64,000 nt of DNA from RYN-230 sp963834515 (GCA_963834515.1 CAWICB010000002.1:992001-1056000), one strand, 5' to 3'; shown: positions 38,774 through 48,079, counted from the stretch's first letter. A program made the numbers and translations. The notes: generated by a model not told the origin, from the letters alone.

Positions 38774-40291
38774 ATGACGAGTAGCACAGAGGCCAGCCCG
38801 ACCCCCAAGGTGGCGGTCAACGACATCGGGTCGCAGGAGGCCTTCCTCGCCGCGATCGACGAGACCATCAAGTACTTCAACGACGGTGACATAGTCGAGG
38901 GCACCGTCGTCAAGGTCGACCGAGACGAGGTCTTGCTCGACATCGGCTACAAGACGGAAGGGGTCATCCCCTCCCGTGAGCTGTCGATCAAGCACGATGT
39001 GGACCCGCATGACGTGGTCAAGGTCACCGACCACATCGAGGCCCTCGTCCTGCAGAAGGAGGACAAGGAAGGCCGCCTGATCCTGTCCAAGAAGCGCGCG
39101 CAGTACGAGCGGGCCTGGGGCACGATCGAGAAGATCAAGGACGACGACGGCGTGGTCACCGGCACCGTCATCGAGGTGGTCAAGGGCGGCCTGATCCTGG
39201 ACATCGGGCTGCGCGGCTTCCTGCCCGCGTCGCTGGTCGAGATGCGCCGGGTCCGTGACCTGCAGCCGTACGTGGGCCGGGAGATCGAAGCCAAGATCAT
39301 CGAGCTGGACAAGAACCGCAACAACGTGGTGCTGTCCCGCCGGGCCTGGCTCGAGCAGACCCAGTCCGAGGTGCGGCAGAACTTCCTGAACACGCTGCAG
39401 CGCGGCCAGATCCGCAAGGGCGTGGTGTCGTCCATCGTCAACTTCGGCGCGTTCGTGGACCTGGGCGGGGTAGACGGCCTGGTGCACGTGTCCGAGCTGT
39501 CCTGGAAGCACATCGACCACCCGGGTGAGGTCGTCGAGGTGGGCCAGGAGGTCACCGTCGAGGTGCTGGACGTGGACATGGACCGCGAGCGGGTATCCCT
39601 CTCGCTCAAGTCGACGCAGGAAGACCCGTGGCAGCAGTTCGCCCGCACCCACCAGATCGGCCAGGTCGTGCCGGGCCGGGTGACCAAGCTGGTCCCGTTC
39701 GGCGCGTTCGTCCGGGTCGAGGAGGGCATCGAGGGCCTGGTGCACATCTCCGAGCTGGCCGACCGGCACGTCGAGATCCCCGAGCAGGTCGTGCAGGTGG
39801 GCGACGAGATCTTCGTCAAGATCATCGACATCGACCTGGACCGGCGCCGGATCAGCCTGTCGCTCAAGCAGGCCAACGAGGGCACGATCGGCGAGGCGGT
39901 CGGCGATGACTTCGACCCGACGCTGTACGGCATGCCCGCCACCTACGACGAGCAGGGCAACTACGTCTACCCCGACGGCTTCGACGCGGAGACCGGCGAG
40001 TGGCTGGAAGGGTACGACCAGCAGCGTGAGGAATGGGAGCGGCAGTACGCCCAGGCGCGGTCCCGGTTCGAGGCGCACCGCCGTCAGGTCACCGAGGCGC
40101 GTAAGGCGGACACCGGCGACGAGGGCGGCGGCAGCGACGGCGGCAGCGACGGCGGCGGCGGCAGCGACGACGACGGTTCCGGCACGCACACCTCGGGCAC
40201 CCCGGACCGCGGCGGTGCCGGCGGTGGCGCCCTGGCCTCCGACGAGGCGCTGGCCGCGCTCCGCGACAAGCTGTCCGGCGGCCAGAGCTAG
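38774..40291 (+). CDS. rpsA: 30S ribosomal protein S1
   Basis: 505 residues with four S1 RNA-binding domains, beginning at about residues 36 (GDIVEGTVVKVDRDEVLLDI), 121 (GVVTGTVIEVVKGGLILDIG), 208 (GQIRKGVVSSIVNFGAFVDL) and 293 (IGQVVPGRVTKLVPFGAFVR). The C-terminus is a Gly/Ser/Asp-rich low-complexity linker (GGGSDGGSDGGGGSDDD) ending in the conserved ASDEALAALRDKLSGG. The start is ATG 38774; no strong Shine-Dalgarno precedes it, as often in rpsA genes. It is followed by a nested hairpin and coaE. Confidence 0.96.
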   Translation: MTSSTEASPTPKVAVNDIGSQEAFLAAIDETIKYFNDGDIVEGTVVKVDRDEVLLDIGYKTEGVIPSRELSIKHDVDPHDVVKVTDHIEALVLQKEDKEGRLILSKKRAQYERAWGTIEKIKDDDGVVTGTVIEVVKGGLILDIGLRGFLPASLVEMRRVRDLQPYVGREIEAKIIELDKNRNNVVLSRRAWLEQTQSEVRQNFLNTLQRGQIRKGVVSSIVNFGAFVDLGGVDGLVHVSELSWKHIDHPGEVVEVGQEVTVEVLDVDMDRERVSLSLKSTQEDPWQQFARTHQIGQVVPGRVTKLVPFGAFVRVEEGIEGLVHISELADRHVEIPEQVVQVGDEIFVKIIDIDLDRRRISLSLKQANEGTIGEAVGDDFDPTLYGMPATYDEQGNYVYPDGFDAETGEWLEGYDQQREEWERQYAQARSRFEAHRRQVTEARKADTGDEGGGSDGGSDGGGGSDDDGSGTHTSGTPDRGGAGGGALASDEALAALRDKLSGGQS

Positions 40292-40299
40292 CCTGTCCC

Positions 40300-40361
40300 C
40301 TCCCCGGCCAGTGCAGGCGGTCTGCCCGCCGCGGCGGGCAGACCGGTCACCGGCCGGGGAG
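40300..40361 (+). promoter_or_regulatory. Nested hairpin between rpsA and coaE covering the coaE ribosome binding site
   Basis: The inner stem is 12 bp (40319-40330 with 40333-40344), loop GC. The outer stem is 10 bp: CTCCCCGGCC (40300-40309) with GGCCGGGGAG (40352-40361). The right outer arm contains GGGGAG, the coaE Shine-Dalgarno. It may act as an rpsA terminator/attenuator and as a translational gate for coaE. Confidence 0.6.
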
Positions 40362-40368
40362 TGGCGGC

Positions 40369-41010
40369 ATGCTTAAGGTCGGCCTGACGGGCGGCATCGG
40401 CTCAGGCAAGAGCGAGGTGGCCAGGCGGCTGGCTGGTTACGGCGCGCTGATCATCGACGCCGACCGCATTGCCCGCGAAGCCGTCGAGCCAGGCACCCCG
40501 GGCCTGGCCCAGGTGGTCGGGCAGTTTGGCTCCGTGGTGCTGGCCGGCGACGGCACGCTGGACCGGCAGGCGCTCGGTGAGATCGTGTTCGCCGACGCGG
40601 AGCTGCGGGGCAAGCTGAACGGGATCATCCATCCGCTGGTCGGCGGCCGGATCCGGGAACTCGAGCAGGGCGCCGACGCAGACACGATCCTGGTCGAGGA
40701 CATCCCGCTGATCGCCGAGAACGACATGGCCGGCTTCTTCGACCTGGTCGTGGTGGTGGACGTGCCGCCACGGCTCCAGGAGGAGCGGCTGATCCGGGAC
40801 CGCGGCCTGACCCGGGACCAGGTGGCGGCCCGGATAGCCGCGCAGGCCAGCCGGGAGCAGCGGCTGGCCATCGCCAGCATCGTGCTGGACAACTCCGGCT
40901 CGCTGGCCGAGCTGGACCGCGAGGTCGGCGACCTGTGGGCCGAGCTGTGCCGCCGGGCCAGGCTGGGCCCGGGGAATCTGTCCGACCCAGGAAATACAGT
41001 GGGCGGGTAA
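40369..41010 (+). CDS. coaE: Dephospho-CoA kinase
   Basis: The last step of coenzyme A synthesis. 213 residues. The P-loop is VGLTGGIGSGKSEVARRL. The substrate-binding IDADRIAREAVEPGTPG and the lid region RLIRDRGLTRDQVAARIAAQ with following REQRLAIASIVLDNSG are all present. It is a single-domain enzyme, without the C-terminal GrpB-like domain fused in some actinobacteria. ATG 40369 has GGGGAG at 7 bases, inside the outer stem of the upstream hairpin. Confidence 0.96.
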   Translation: MLKVGLTGGIGSGKSEVARRLAGYGALIIDADRIAREAVEPGTPGLAQVVGQFGSVVLAGDGTLDRQALGEIVFADAELRGKLNGIIHPLVGGRIRELEQGADADTILVEDIPLIAENDMAGFFDLVVVVDVPPRLQEERLIRDRGLTRDQVAARIAAQASREQRLAIASIVLDNSGSLAELDREVGDLWAELCRRARLGPGNLSDPGNTVGG

Positions 41011-41041
41011 CTGAGTTCAACGTCCTGGAAGGGGGCGTGCC

Positions 41042-43162
41042 GTGCGGCCAGTGAGTGACCTGCAGCGCCGGGTGGCGCCCTTCAAGGTGATCACCGACAT
41101 GACCCCAGCGGGCGACCAGCCCCGGGCCATCACCGAGATGGAGCGCCGGATCACCAGCGGGGAGCAGGACACCGTGCTGCTCGGCGCCACCGGGACGGGC
41201 AAGACCGCGACCGTGGCCTGGCTGGCCGAGCGGCTGCAGCGGCCGGTGCTGGTCATGCTGCCGAACAAGACGCTGGCCGCGCAGTTCGCCAACGAGCTGC
41301 GCGAGATGCTGCCGGAGAACGCGGTCGAGTACTTCGTCTCGTACTACGACTACTACCAGCCCGAGGCGTACATCCCGCAGACCGACACCTACATCGAGAA
41401 GGACTCCTCGATCAACGACGAGGTGGAGCGGCTGCGGCACTCGGCCACGAACTCGCTGCTCACCCGCAGGGACACGATCGTGGTGGCGTCGGTGTCCTGC
41501 ATCTACGGCCTGGGCACCCCGCAGGAGTACGTGGACCGGATGGTCAAGCTGCGGGTCGGCGACAGCACCGACCGGGACACGCTGCTGCGCAGGCTGGTCG
41601 GCATGCAGTACACCCGCAACGACCTGGCCTTCACCCGGGGCACGTTCCGGGTCCGCGGCGACACCATCGAGATCATCCCGGTCTACGAGGAACTCGCCGT
41701 GCGGATCGAGATGTTCGGCGACGAGATCGAGCGGCTGATGACGCTGCACCCGCTGACCGGCGAGGTGATCAGCGAAGACGAGGAGCTCTACATCTTCCCG
41801 GCCTCGCATTACGTGGCCGGGCCGGCCCGGATGGAGCGGGCCATCGCGGGTATCGAGGCTGAGCTGGCCGAGCGGCTCGGCGAGCTGGAGCGGGCGGGCA
41901 AGCTGCTCGAGGCGCAGCGGCTGCGCATGCGGACCACCTACGACATCGAGATGCTCCGCCAGGTGGGCAGCTGCGCCGGCATCGAGAACTACTCGCGGCA
42001 CATCGACGGCCGCGAGGCAGGCAGCCCGCCGAACACCCTGCTCGACTACTTCCCCGAGGACTTCCTGCTGGTCATCGACGAATCGCACAACACCGTGCCG
42101 CAGATCGGTGCGATGTATGAGGGTGACGTGTCACGGAAGCGGAACCTGGTCGAGCACGGCTTCCGGCTGCCCAGTGCGATCGACAACCGGCCGCTGACCT
42201 GGGACGAATTCGGCGAGCGGATCGGGCAGACGGTGTACCTGTCGGCCACCCCCGGGCCGTACGAGCTGCAGCAGGTCGGCGGCGAGGTCGTGGAGCAGGT
42301 CATCAGACCGACCGGGCTGGTCGATCCGCAGGTGGTGGTCAAGCCGACCAAGGGCCAGATCGACGACCTGGTGCACGAGATCCGGGCCCGGGCCGAGCGC
42401 TCGGAACGGGTGCTGGTCACCACGCTGACCAAGAAGATGGCCGAGGATCTCACCGACTACCTGCTGGAGCTGGGCATCCGGGCGCGCTACCTGCACAGCG
42501 AGGTGGACACGCTGCGCCGGGTGGAGCTGCTCCGCGAGCTCCGGGTCGGCGAATACGACGTGCTGGTCGGCATCAACCTGCTCCGCGAGGGCCTGGACCT
42601 GCCCGAGGTATCCCTGGTGTCGATCCTGGACGCGGACAAGGAAGGGTTCCTGCGCTCCGGCACCTCGCTGATCCAGACCATTGGCCGGGCGGCCCGGAAC
42701 GTGTCCGGCCAGGTGCACATGTACGCCGACTCGGTCACCCCGTCCATGCAGCGGGCCATCGACGAGACCGACCGGCGGCGGGCCAAGCAGGTCGCCTACA
42801 ACACCGAGCACGGCATCGACCCGACGCCGCTGCGCAAGCGCATCGCCGACATCCTCGACCAGCTGATCCGCGAGGATGCGGACACCGAGAAGCTGATCGG
42901 CGGGGCCGGGCGGCAGCAGAGCCGGGGCAAGACCCCGGTGCCTGGGCTGTCCTCGCGGGTGCGGGCCTCGGCCAGCGCGGCGGGCGAGGGCGAAGGCGAG
43001 GGCGGCGCCGCACGTGGCGACCTGATCGCGCTGATCAGCCAGCTCACCGAGCAGATGCACGTGGCCGCGGCCGAGCTGCAGTTCGAGGTGGCGGCCCGGA
43101 TCCGGGACGAGATCAAGGAGCTCAAGCACGAGTTGCGCGGCATGCAGGCCGCCGGGGTCTGA
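41042..43162 (+). CDS. uvrB: UvrABC system protein B
   Basis: Damage-verification helicase of nucleotide excision repair, 706 residues. The Walker A is LLGATGTGKTATVAWLAE, the beta-hairpin SYYDYYQPEAYIPQTDTYIE inserts between DNA strands, the DExH box is LLVIDESHNT, and motif VI is QTIGRAARNVSG. The C-terminal UVR domain (LISQLTEQMHVAAAELQFEV) binds UvrC. A low-complexity linker (SASAAGEGEGEGG) precedes it. GTG 41042 has GGAAGGGGG upstream. Hairpin 43229-43263 follows. Confidence 0.97.
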   Translation: MRPVSDLQRRVAPFKVITDMTPAGDQPRAITEMERRITSGEQDTVLLGATGTGKTATVAWLAERLQRPVLVMLPNKTLAAQFANELREMLPENAVEYFVSYYDYYQPEAYIPQTDTYIEKDSSINDEVERLRHSATNSLLTRRDTIVVASVSCIYGLGTPQEYVDRMVKLRVGDSTDRDTLLRRLVGMQYTRNDLAFTRGTFRVRGDTIEIIPVYEELAVRIEMFGDEIERLMTLHPLTGEVISEDEELYIFPASHYVAGPARMERAIAGIEAELAERLGELERAGKLLEAQRLRMRTTYDIEMLRQVGSCAGIENYSRHIDGREAGSPPNTLLDYFPEDFLLVIDESHNTVPQIGAMYEGDVSRKRNLVEHGFRLPSAIDNRPLTWDEFGERIGQTVYLSATPGPYELQQVGGEVVEQVIRPTGLVDPQVVVKPTKGQIDDLVHEIRARAERSERVLVTTLTKKMAEDLTDYLLELGIRARYLHSEVDTLRRVELLRELRVGEYDVLVGINLLREGLDLPEVSLVSILDADKEGFLRSGTSLIQTIGRAARNVSGQVHMYADSVTPSMQRAIDETDRRRAKQVAYNTEHGIDPTPLRKRIADILDQLIREDADTEKLIGGAGRQQSRGKTPVPGLSSRVRASASAAGEGEGEGGAARGDLIALISQLTEQMHVAAAELQFEVAARIRDEIKELKHELRGMQAAGV

Positions 43163-43228
43163 GCCCGCCGGTCTGGCCCAGGCCAGACGGAACCAGCGGT
43201 GCCCGCGATACGTCAAAGCAGTAGTTCG

Positions 43229-43263
43229 GGGCACTGAGCGGTCCAGGCCGCCGCTCAGTGCCC
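43229..43263 (+). terminator. 13-bp perfect hairpin after uvrB
   Basis: Arms GGGCACTGAGCGG (43229-43241) and CCGCTCAGTGCCC (43251-43263) match exactly; the loop is nine bases. It lies 66 bases past the uvrB stop. Confidence 0.7.
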
Positions 43264-43310
43264 TGGCTCGCAAAGGCAGCCTCGCCGAGGCAGCCCCGTA
43301 ACGGCAGCCC

Positions 43311-43352
43311 AGGCAGCCCCGCCCAGGCAGCCCCGCCCAGGCAGCCCCGCCC
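43311..43352. repeat. 14-bp tandem repeat, three perfect copies plus partials
   Basis: The unit AGGCAGCCCCGCCC is repeated at 43311, 43325 and 43339, with degenerate copies on both sides (about 43275-43365). It is intergenic, 20 bp before the lipoprotein gene. The period is not codon-sized. Confidence 0.95.
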
Positions 43353-43384
43353 AGGCAGCACTGAGCCGCGGAATGAGGTGTGTT

Positions 43385-43936
43385 ATGAGCATGCCCGGGA
43401 TGCGCGGGCTGGCGGCTGCCCTGGCCGGCCTGGCCCTGGCCGGCCTGGCCCTGGCCGCGTGCGGGACCCAGCAGGTGGCCACGTCCAGTGCTAACCAGCC
43501 CGCCAGCCCGTCCGCGCACAGCCGCCCGGCCCAGCCGGCCGGCGCACTGTGTTCCCAGGTGGCCGCGGTGACCCGGCTGGTGGTCAGCCGGGTCACCATG
43601 CTGCCCCGTAACCACCTGCACTTCGTCATGCCGGCCCGGGTCACCATCGCCAGCCCGGCGGCCGCCCGGAGCGTGGCCCGGGCCATCTGCGCGCTGCCGG
43701 CCACGCCGCACGGGACCGTCATGAACTGCCCGGCCGACCTGGGCGTGAGCTACCGGCTGAGCTTCGCGGCCGGCCGGGCCGGCTTCCAGGTGGTCACTAT
43801 CTCGGTCGGCGGCTGCGGCCAGGTGACCGGGGCCGGGCCGGCCCGGCAGGCCACCCCGGCCGCGTTCTGGACCGGCCTGGCCCGGGCCATGGGCGACCCG
43901 CACCCGGGCCGTTCCGCCCTGCAGGGCACCGGCTAG
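43385..43936 (+). CDS. Lipoprotein of unknown function
   Basis: 183 residues. The N-terminal lipoprotein signal MRGLAAALAGLALAGLALAAC has the lipobox LAAC and is itself a repeated AGLAL motif. After a Ser/Pro/Ala-rich linker come about 130 residues with four Cys (ALCSQVAAV, RAICALP, MNCPADLG, GGCGQVTG) that could form two disulfides outside the membrane. I do not recognise a family. ATG 43385 is the best start (GAGGTG upstream); it precedes the HAD gene by 63 bp. Confidence 0.75.
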   Translation: MSMPGMRGLAAALAGLALAGLALAACGTQQVATSSANQPASPSAHSRPAQPAGALCSQVAAVTRLVVSRVTMLPRNHLHFVMPARVTIASPAAARSVARAICALPATPHGTVMNCPADLGVSYRLSFAAGRAGFQVVTISVGGCGQVTGAGPARQATPAAFWTGLARAMGDPHPGRSALQGTG

Positions 43937-43999
43937 CCGGGCTGAGCACCCTGCGCTGGTAGGTTTCCCAGGGCCAGCGGCTGGCCAGGAAGGGTGCAC

Positions 44000-44629
44000 A
44001 TGAGCTGGGTGCTATTCGACTACGGCGGCGTCATCTGCTACCGGCAGCCCGAGCAGGACGTGGCCCGGCTGGCCCAGGCGGCCGGCTGCACGGCGGCTGA
44101 GCTGCTCACCCCGTACTGGGCCTACCGGCTGGACTACGACCGGGCCGCGCTCGATGTGACCAGCTACTGGCAGCACGTGGCGGCCGACCTGGGGCGCGCC
44201 TTCAGCGAGCCCCAGATCGCCGAGCTGAGCAGGCTGGACGCCAGGTCCTGGCTGCATCTGCAGCCTGCCACGGTGGACCTGGTGGCCGGGCTGGCCGCGG
44301 CCAATGAAGGGGGAAGGGGCGGTGGGTGGGGGCTGGCCGTGCTGTCCAACGCCCCGGACGACACCGCGCAGGCCGTGCTGGGCCTGCCGGTGGCCGCGTA
44401 CTTCGAGCACCTGATGTTCAGCTGCTACCTGAAGCTGGCCAAGCCGGATCCGGACTGCTTCCGCGCCGCGCTGGCCGTGCTCCGGGCCGAGCCTGCCGAC
44501 GTCATCTTCCTGGACGACCGGCCGGGTAACGTGGCCGCCGCCAGCGTGCTGGGTATCCGGGCTGCCCGGTTCACCGACGCCACCGCAGCCCGGGCTGACC
44601 TGGCCCGGTACGGCATCAGCGTGCCCTGA
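44000..44629 (+). CDS. HAD-superfamily hydrolase (haloacid dehalogenase-like)
   Basis: 209 residues. Motif I is VLFDYGGVICYR: the nucleophile Asp is followed by Tyr where many family phosphatases have Asp, as in the epoxide-hydrolase N-terminal/haloacid dehalogenase-like subgroup. Motif II is LAVLSNAPDD, motif III KLAKPDPDCF, motif IV VIFLDDRPGNVAAA. The substrate is unknown. ATG 44000 is favoured over GTG 43994 because AGGAAGGG lies five bases before it. Confidence 0.85.
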   Translation: MSWVLFDYGGVICYRQPEQDVARLAQAAGCTAAELLTPYWAYRLDYDRAALDVTSYWQHVAADLGRAFSEPQIAELSRLDARSWLHLQPATVDLVAGLAAANEGGRGGGWGLAVLSNAPDDTAQAVLGLPVAAYFEHLMFSCYLKLAKPDPDCFRAALAVLRAEPADVIFLDDRPGNVAAASVLGIRAARFTDATAARADLARYGISVP

Positions 44630-44724
44630 CCCGGGCCTGGACCCCAGGCCCCGCGGGTCCGGGTTAACCCTGAACTTTCCCCTACTGGGGCGACCCGAGC
44701 TGGCCGTTCAGGAAACCCTCAGCG

Positions 44725-44730
44725 TAGTGT
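44725..44730 (+). promoter_or_regulatory. Candidate -10 box of a leaderless transporter gene
   Basis: TAGTGT ends seven bases before the GTG at 44738; no Shine-Dalgarno is present, so leaderless expression is likely. Confidence 0.45.
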
Positions 44731-44737
44731 CGTATAC

Positions 44738-45664
44738 GTGTTGGCCAGTCTGGTGGCCGCCGTGGTGGCCGCCCTCTGTTACGGAATCGCCGCCGTCATG
44801 CAGGCCGTGGCGGTACGCGCGGCCAGCAGGCGCACGGCTGACCGGACCCACCCGGCCAGCGCGCTCGGCGAGGTGGACCCAGGCCTGATCGTCCGGCTGC
44901 TCGGCCAGTGGCGCTTCCTGGTCAGCCTCGCCCTCGACATGTTCGGCTTCGTGGCCCAGCTGGTCGCGCTGCGGCGGCTGCCGCTGTTCGCCGTCCAGGC
45001 CATCGTGGCGGGCAACCTGGCCGTCACCGCGGTGCTCGCCTCCTGGCTGATCAAGATCCAGCTGACCTGGCGGGAGTGGACGGCCGTAGCCGGCGTGGTG
45101 GTCGGCATCGGCCTGCTCGGCCTGTCGGCCGGGGCCGAGGGAGCCAGCGCGGTCAGCGAGACATTCAAGCTGGCGCTGCTCGTGGCCGTGGCCGGCATCG
45201 CGGTGGCCGGGGTGGCCGCGTCCAGGCTCAGGAACCCCGCTCGCACCCTGGTGCTGGGCGCGGTGGCCGGTCTCGGCTACGGCGTGGTCGCGGTGGCCGC
45301 CCGGGTGCTGCCCGGGTTCTCGCTCAGCGAACTGGTCCGCGACCCGGCCGCCTACGCGCTGGCCGCGGCGGGCATCGTGTCGTTCATGCTGTACGCCACC
45401 GCGCTGGAAGGCGGCAGCGTCACGGTGGCCACAGCCGCGGTAGTGCTGACCGAGACCGCGCCACCCGCCCTGATCGGCGTGCTTTTCCTGGGCGACCACA
45501 CCAGGCCGGGCCTGACCGTGGTCGCTGTCCTGGCCTTCATCCTGGCCGTGGCCTGCGCGGTGCTGCTGGCCCGGTTCGGTGAGGCTGGTGATCACGACCA
45601 GGGCACGGAGCACGACCGGCTGCGTTCCACGGACGGGGAACCGAGCACATCGACCGTGTGCTGA
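44738..45664 (+). CDS. DMT-superfamily (EamA-like) transporter
   Basis: 308 residues with about nine hydrophobic helices, from LASLVAAVVAALCYGIAAVM at the N-terminus to LTVVAVLAFILAVACAVLLA near the C-terminus, then a polar tail of about 30 residues. The two-repeat EamA architecture (each half ending in a helix flanked by Pro/Gly) is recognisable but degenerate. The substrate is unknown. It starts at GTG 44738 and reads toward pyrG, 60 bp away. Confidence 0.8.
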   Translation: MLASLVAAVVAALCYGIAAVMQAVAVRAASRRTADRTHPASALGEVDPGLIVRLLGQWRFLVSLALDMFGFVAQLVALRRLPLFAVQAIVAGNLAVTAVLASWLIKIQLTWREWTAVAGVVVGIGLLGLSAGAEGASAVSETFKLALLVAVAGIAVAGVAASRLRNPARTLVLGAVAGLGYGVVAVAARVLPGFSLSELVRDPAAYALAAAGIVSFMLYATALEGGSVTVATAAVVLTETAPPALIGVLFLGDHTRPGLTVVAVLAFILAVACAVLLARFGEAGDHDQGTEHDRLRSTDGEPSTSTVC

Positions 45665-45725
45665 TATCCTGAAGTTCCGTGGACCGGCGGGTTCTCCGCA
45701 TCGCACCGACCACGGGAGCCTTCAC

Positions 45726-47441
45726 TTGGCTGCGTCACCGTATGTATCACGGCAAGTACCACGGCACGCACCGACCAGGCACCTCTTTGTCACCGGGGGA
45801 GTTGCTTCCAGTCTCGGCAAGGGCCTGACTGCATCCAGCCTGGGCCGGCTGCTCAAGCTGCGTGGCCTGAACGTCACCATGCAGAAGCTCGATCCGTACC
45901 TGAACGTCGATCCGGGCACGATGAACCCCTTCCAGCACGGTGAGGTGTTCGTGACCGACGACGGGACGGAGACCGATCTCGACGTCGGGCACTACGAGCG
46001 GTTCCTGGATACCAGGCTGCGCGGCTCGGCCAACGTCACCACCGGGCAGATCTACTCCAGCGTTATCGCCAAGGAGCGCCGCGGCGACTACCTGGGTGAC
46101 ACTGTCCAGGTCATCCCGCACATCACCAATGAGATCAAGTCCCGCATCATCGAGATGGGCGGGCCCGACGTCGACGTGGTCATCACCGAGGTCGGCGGCA
46201 CCGTGGGCGACATCGAGTCGCAGCCGTTCCTGGAGGCGATCCGGCAGATCCGGCACGAGATCGGCCGGGAGCACTGCTTCTTCCTGCACGTCTCGCTGCT
46301 GCCCTACATCGGCCCGTCCGGAGAGCTGAAGACCAAGCCGACCCAGCACTCGGTGGCCGCGCTGCGCAGCATCGGCATCCAGCCGGATGCCATCGTGTGC
46401 CGCAGCGACCGGCCGATCAGCGACGGGCTCAAGCGGAAGATCAGCCTGATGTGCGACGTGGACGAGGAAGCGGTGGTATCCGCCGTGGACGCCCCGTCCA
46501 TCTACGACATCCCCAAGGTGCTGCACACCGAGGGGCTGGACGCGTACGTGGTGCGGCGGCTCGGCCTGCCGTTCCGTGACGTGGACTGGAGCGACTGGGA
46601 CGAGCTGCTGCGCCGGGTGCACAGGCCGGCGCACAGCGTCACCATCGCGCTGGTCGGCAAGTACGTCGACCTGCCCGATGCCTACCTCTCGCCCGCCGAA
46701 GCGCTGCGGGCCGGCGGCTTCGCCAACGACGCCCGGGTGAACATCCGGTGGGTGACCAGCGACAACTGCCAGACCCCGGAAGACGCGGCCCGGCAGCTGG
46801 CCGACGTGGACGGCATCCTGATCCCGGGCGGGTTCGGGGTGCGCGGCATCGAGGGCAAGGTCGGCGCGATCCAGTTCGCCCGGGAGAACGGCATCCCGCT
46901 GCTCGGCCTGTGCCTCGGCCTGCAGTGCCTGGCCATCGAGGTGGCCAGGGACGTGGCCGGCCTGGCCGACGCGAACAGCGCCGAGTTCGACCCGGACACC
47001 CCGCACCCGGTCATCGCGACCATGGCCGATCAGGAGGACGTGGTGGCCGGGGAGCGGGACATGGGCGGCACCATGCGGCTCGGGCTGTTCCCGGCCGTGC
47101 TGGCCGAGGGCTCCTTGGTGCGCGAGCTGTACGGCACGGACGTGGTGCAGGAACGGCACCGGCACCGGTACGAGGTGAACAACGCCTACCGCGGCGCCCT
47201 GGAAGAGGCCGGGCTGATCTGCTCCGGCCTGTCGCCGGATGGCCGCCTGGTCGAGTTCGTCGAGCTGCCGCGCAGCGAGCACCCGTTCTTCGTGGCCACC
47301 CAGGCCCATCCGGAGTTCCTGTCCCGGCCGACCCGGGCCCATCCGCTGTTCGCCGGCCTGGTCGCCGCGGCCCGCGAGCGGGCCAGGTCGGTGAGCCGGG
47401 GCGAGCCGGCCGTCGGCCAGCCCGCCGCGGCCACCGCGTGA
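45726..47441 (+). CDS. pyrG: CTP synthase, TTG start
   Basis: Converts UTP to CTP using glutamine or ammonia. 571 residues. The synthetase domain begins RHLFVTGGVASSLGKGLTAS (P-loop) and has EVGGTVGDIESQPF. The amidotransferase domain carries the Cys in LGLCLGLQCLAIE and His/Glu in ATQAHPEFLSRP. There is no ATG or GTG before the conserved N-terminus; TTG 45726 is preceded by GGGAG at eight bases and adds the typical short lead-in. It overlaps the NUDIX gene by GTGA. Confidence 0.95.
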   Translation: MAASPYVSRQVPRHAPTRHLFVTGGVASSLGKGLTASSLGRLLKLRGLNVTMQKLDPYLNVDPGTMNPFQHGEVFVTDDGTETDLDVGHYERFLDTRLRGSANVTTGQIYSSVIAKERRGDYLGDTVQVIPHITNEIKSRIIEMGGPDVDVVITEVGGTVGDIESQPFLEAIRQIRHEIGREHCFFLHVSLLPYIGPSGELKTKPTQHSVAALRSIGIQPDAIVCRSDRPISDGLKRKISLMCDVDEEAVVSAVDAPSIYDIPKVLHTEGLDAYVVRRLGLPFRDVDWSDWDELLRRVHRPAHSVTIALVGKYVDLPDAYLSPAEALRAGGFANDARVNIRWVTSDNCQTPEDAARQLADVDGILIPGGFGVRGIEGKVGAIQFARENGIPLLGLCLGLQCLAIEVARDVAGLADANSAEFDPDTPHPVIATMADQEDVVAGERDMGGTMRLGLFPAVLAEGSLVRELYGTDVVQERHRHRYEVNNAYRGALEEAGLICSGLSPDGRLVEFVELPRSEHPFFVATQAHPEFLSRPTRAHPLFAGLVAAARERARSVSRGEPAVGQPAAATA

Positions 47442-48079
47442 CCTCCGCGGTGGGCCGGCCCGGCCAGGTCCCGCTGCGCGATGCGGCCGCGAGCTGGCCG
47501 GTGGTGTCCTCCGCCGAGCAGGCTCGCGGCCCGGTCGTCACGCTGCGCAGCGACCAGGTCCGGATGCCGGACGGCGACGTGGTACCGCGGCAGGTGGTGC
47601 AGCATCCGGGCGCGGTAGCCGTGGTCGCCCTGGACGAGGCCGGCCGGGTGCTGCTGATCCGGCAGTACCGGCATCCGGTCGGCCGGCTGCTGTGGGAGAT
47701 CCCGGCCGGGCTGCGTGATGTCGAGGGTGAGCCGCTGCACGCCACCGCGGCCCGGGAACTGGTCGAGGAGACCGGCTACGCCGCTGCGGACTGGCAGGTG
47801 CTGGCCGATTACTTCTCCTCGCCGGGGATCAGCACCGAGCGGATCCGGGTATTTCTGGCCCGTGAGCTGCGCCGGGTTCCGGACGAGGAGCGGAACTACG
47901 TCGCGTCGCACGAGGAGGCGCAGCTCATGCTGCGCTGGGTGGACCTGGCCACCGCGGTAGACCGGTTCATAGCGGGTGACCTGCACAATGGCGTCACGGC
48001 GGTGGGTATCTTGTCCGCGTATGCCGCTCGGTGTGGCGGGTTCACGGGCCTCCGGCCCGTGGACGCGCCCGGGGACTGA
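47438..48079 (+). CDS. NUDIX hydrolase, ADP-ribose pyrophosphatase-like
   Basis: 213 residues. The Nudix box is GEPLHATAARELVEETGYA, preceded by GRLLWEIPAGLRD, the usual ADP-ribose pyrophosphatase context. The N-terminal domain (VVTLRSDQVRMPDGDVV) mediates dimerisation in this family. The same gene follows pyrG in mycobacteria. It starts at GTG 47438, coupled to pyrG. Confidence 0.92.
   Translation: MTSAVGRPGQVPLRDAAASWPVVSSAEQARGPVVTLRSDQVRMPDGDVVPRQVVQHPGAVAVVALDEAGRVLLIRQYRHPVGRLLWEIPAGLRDVEGEPLHATAARELVEETGYAAADWQVLADYFSSPGISTERIRVFLARELRRVPDEERNYVASHEEAQLMLRWVDLATAVDRFIAGDLHNGVTAVGILSAYAARCGGFTGLRPVDAPGD

Noticed and set aside
40084..40269. Minus-strand small ORF in the rpsA tail
   Set aside because: Reads the complement of the Gly/Ser/Asp linker (SSSLPPPPSLPPSLPPP); low-complexity shadow.
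43311..43352. CRISPR-like array
   Set aside because: The unit is 14 bp with no spacers, and no cas genes are in the window. It is a simple tandem repeat.
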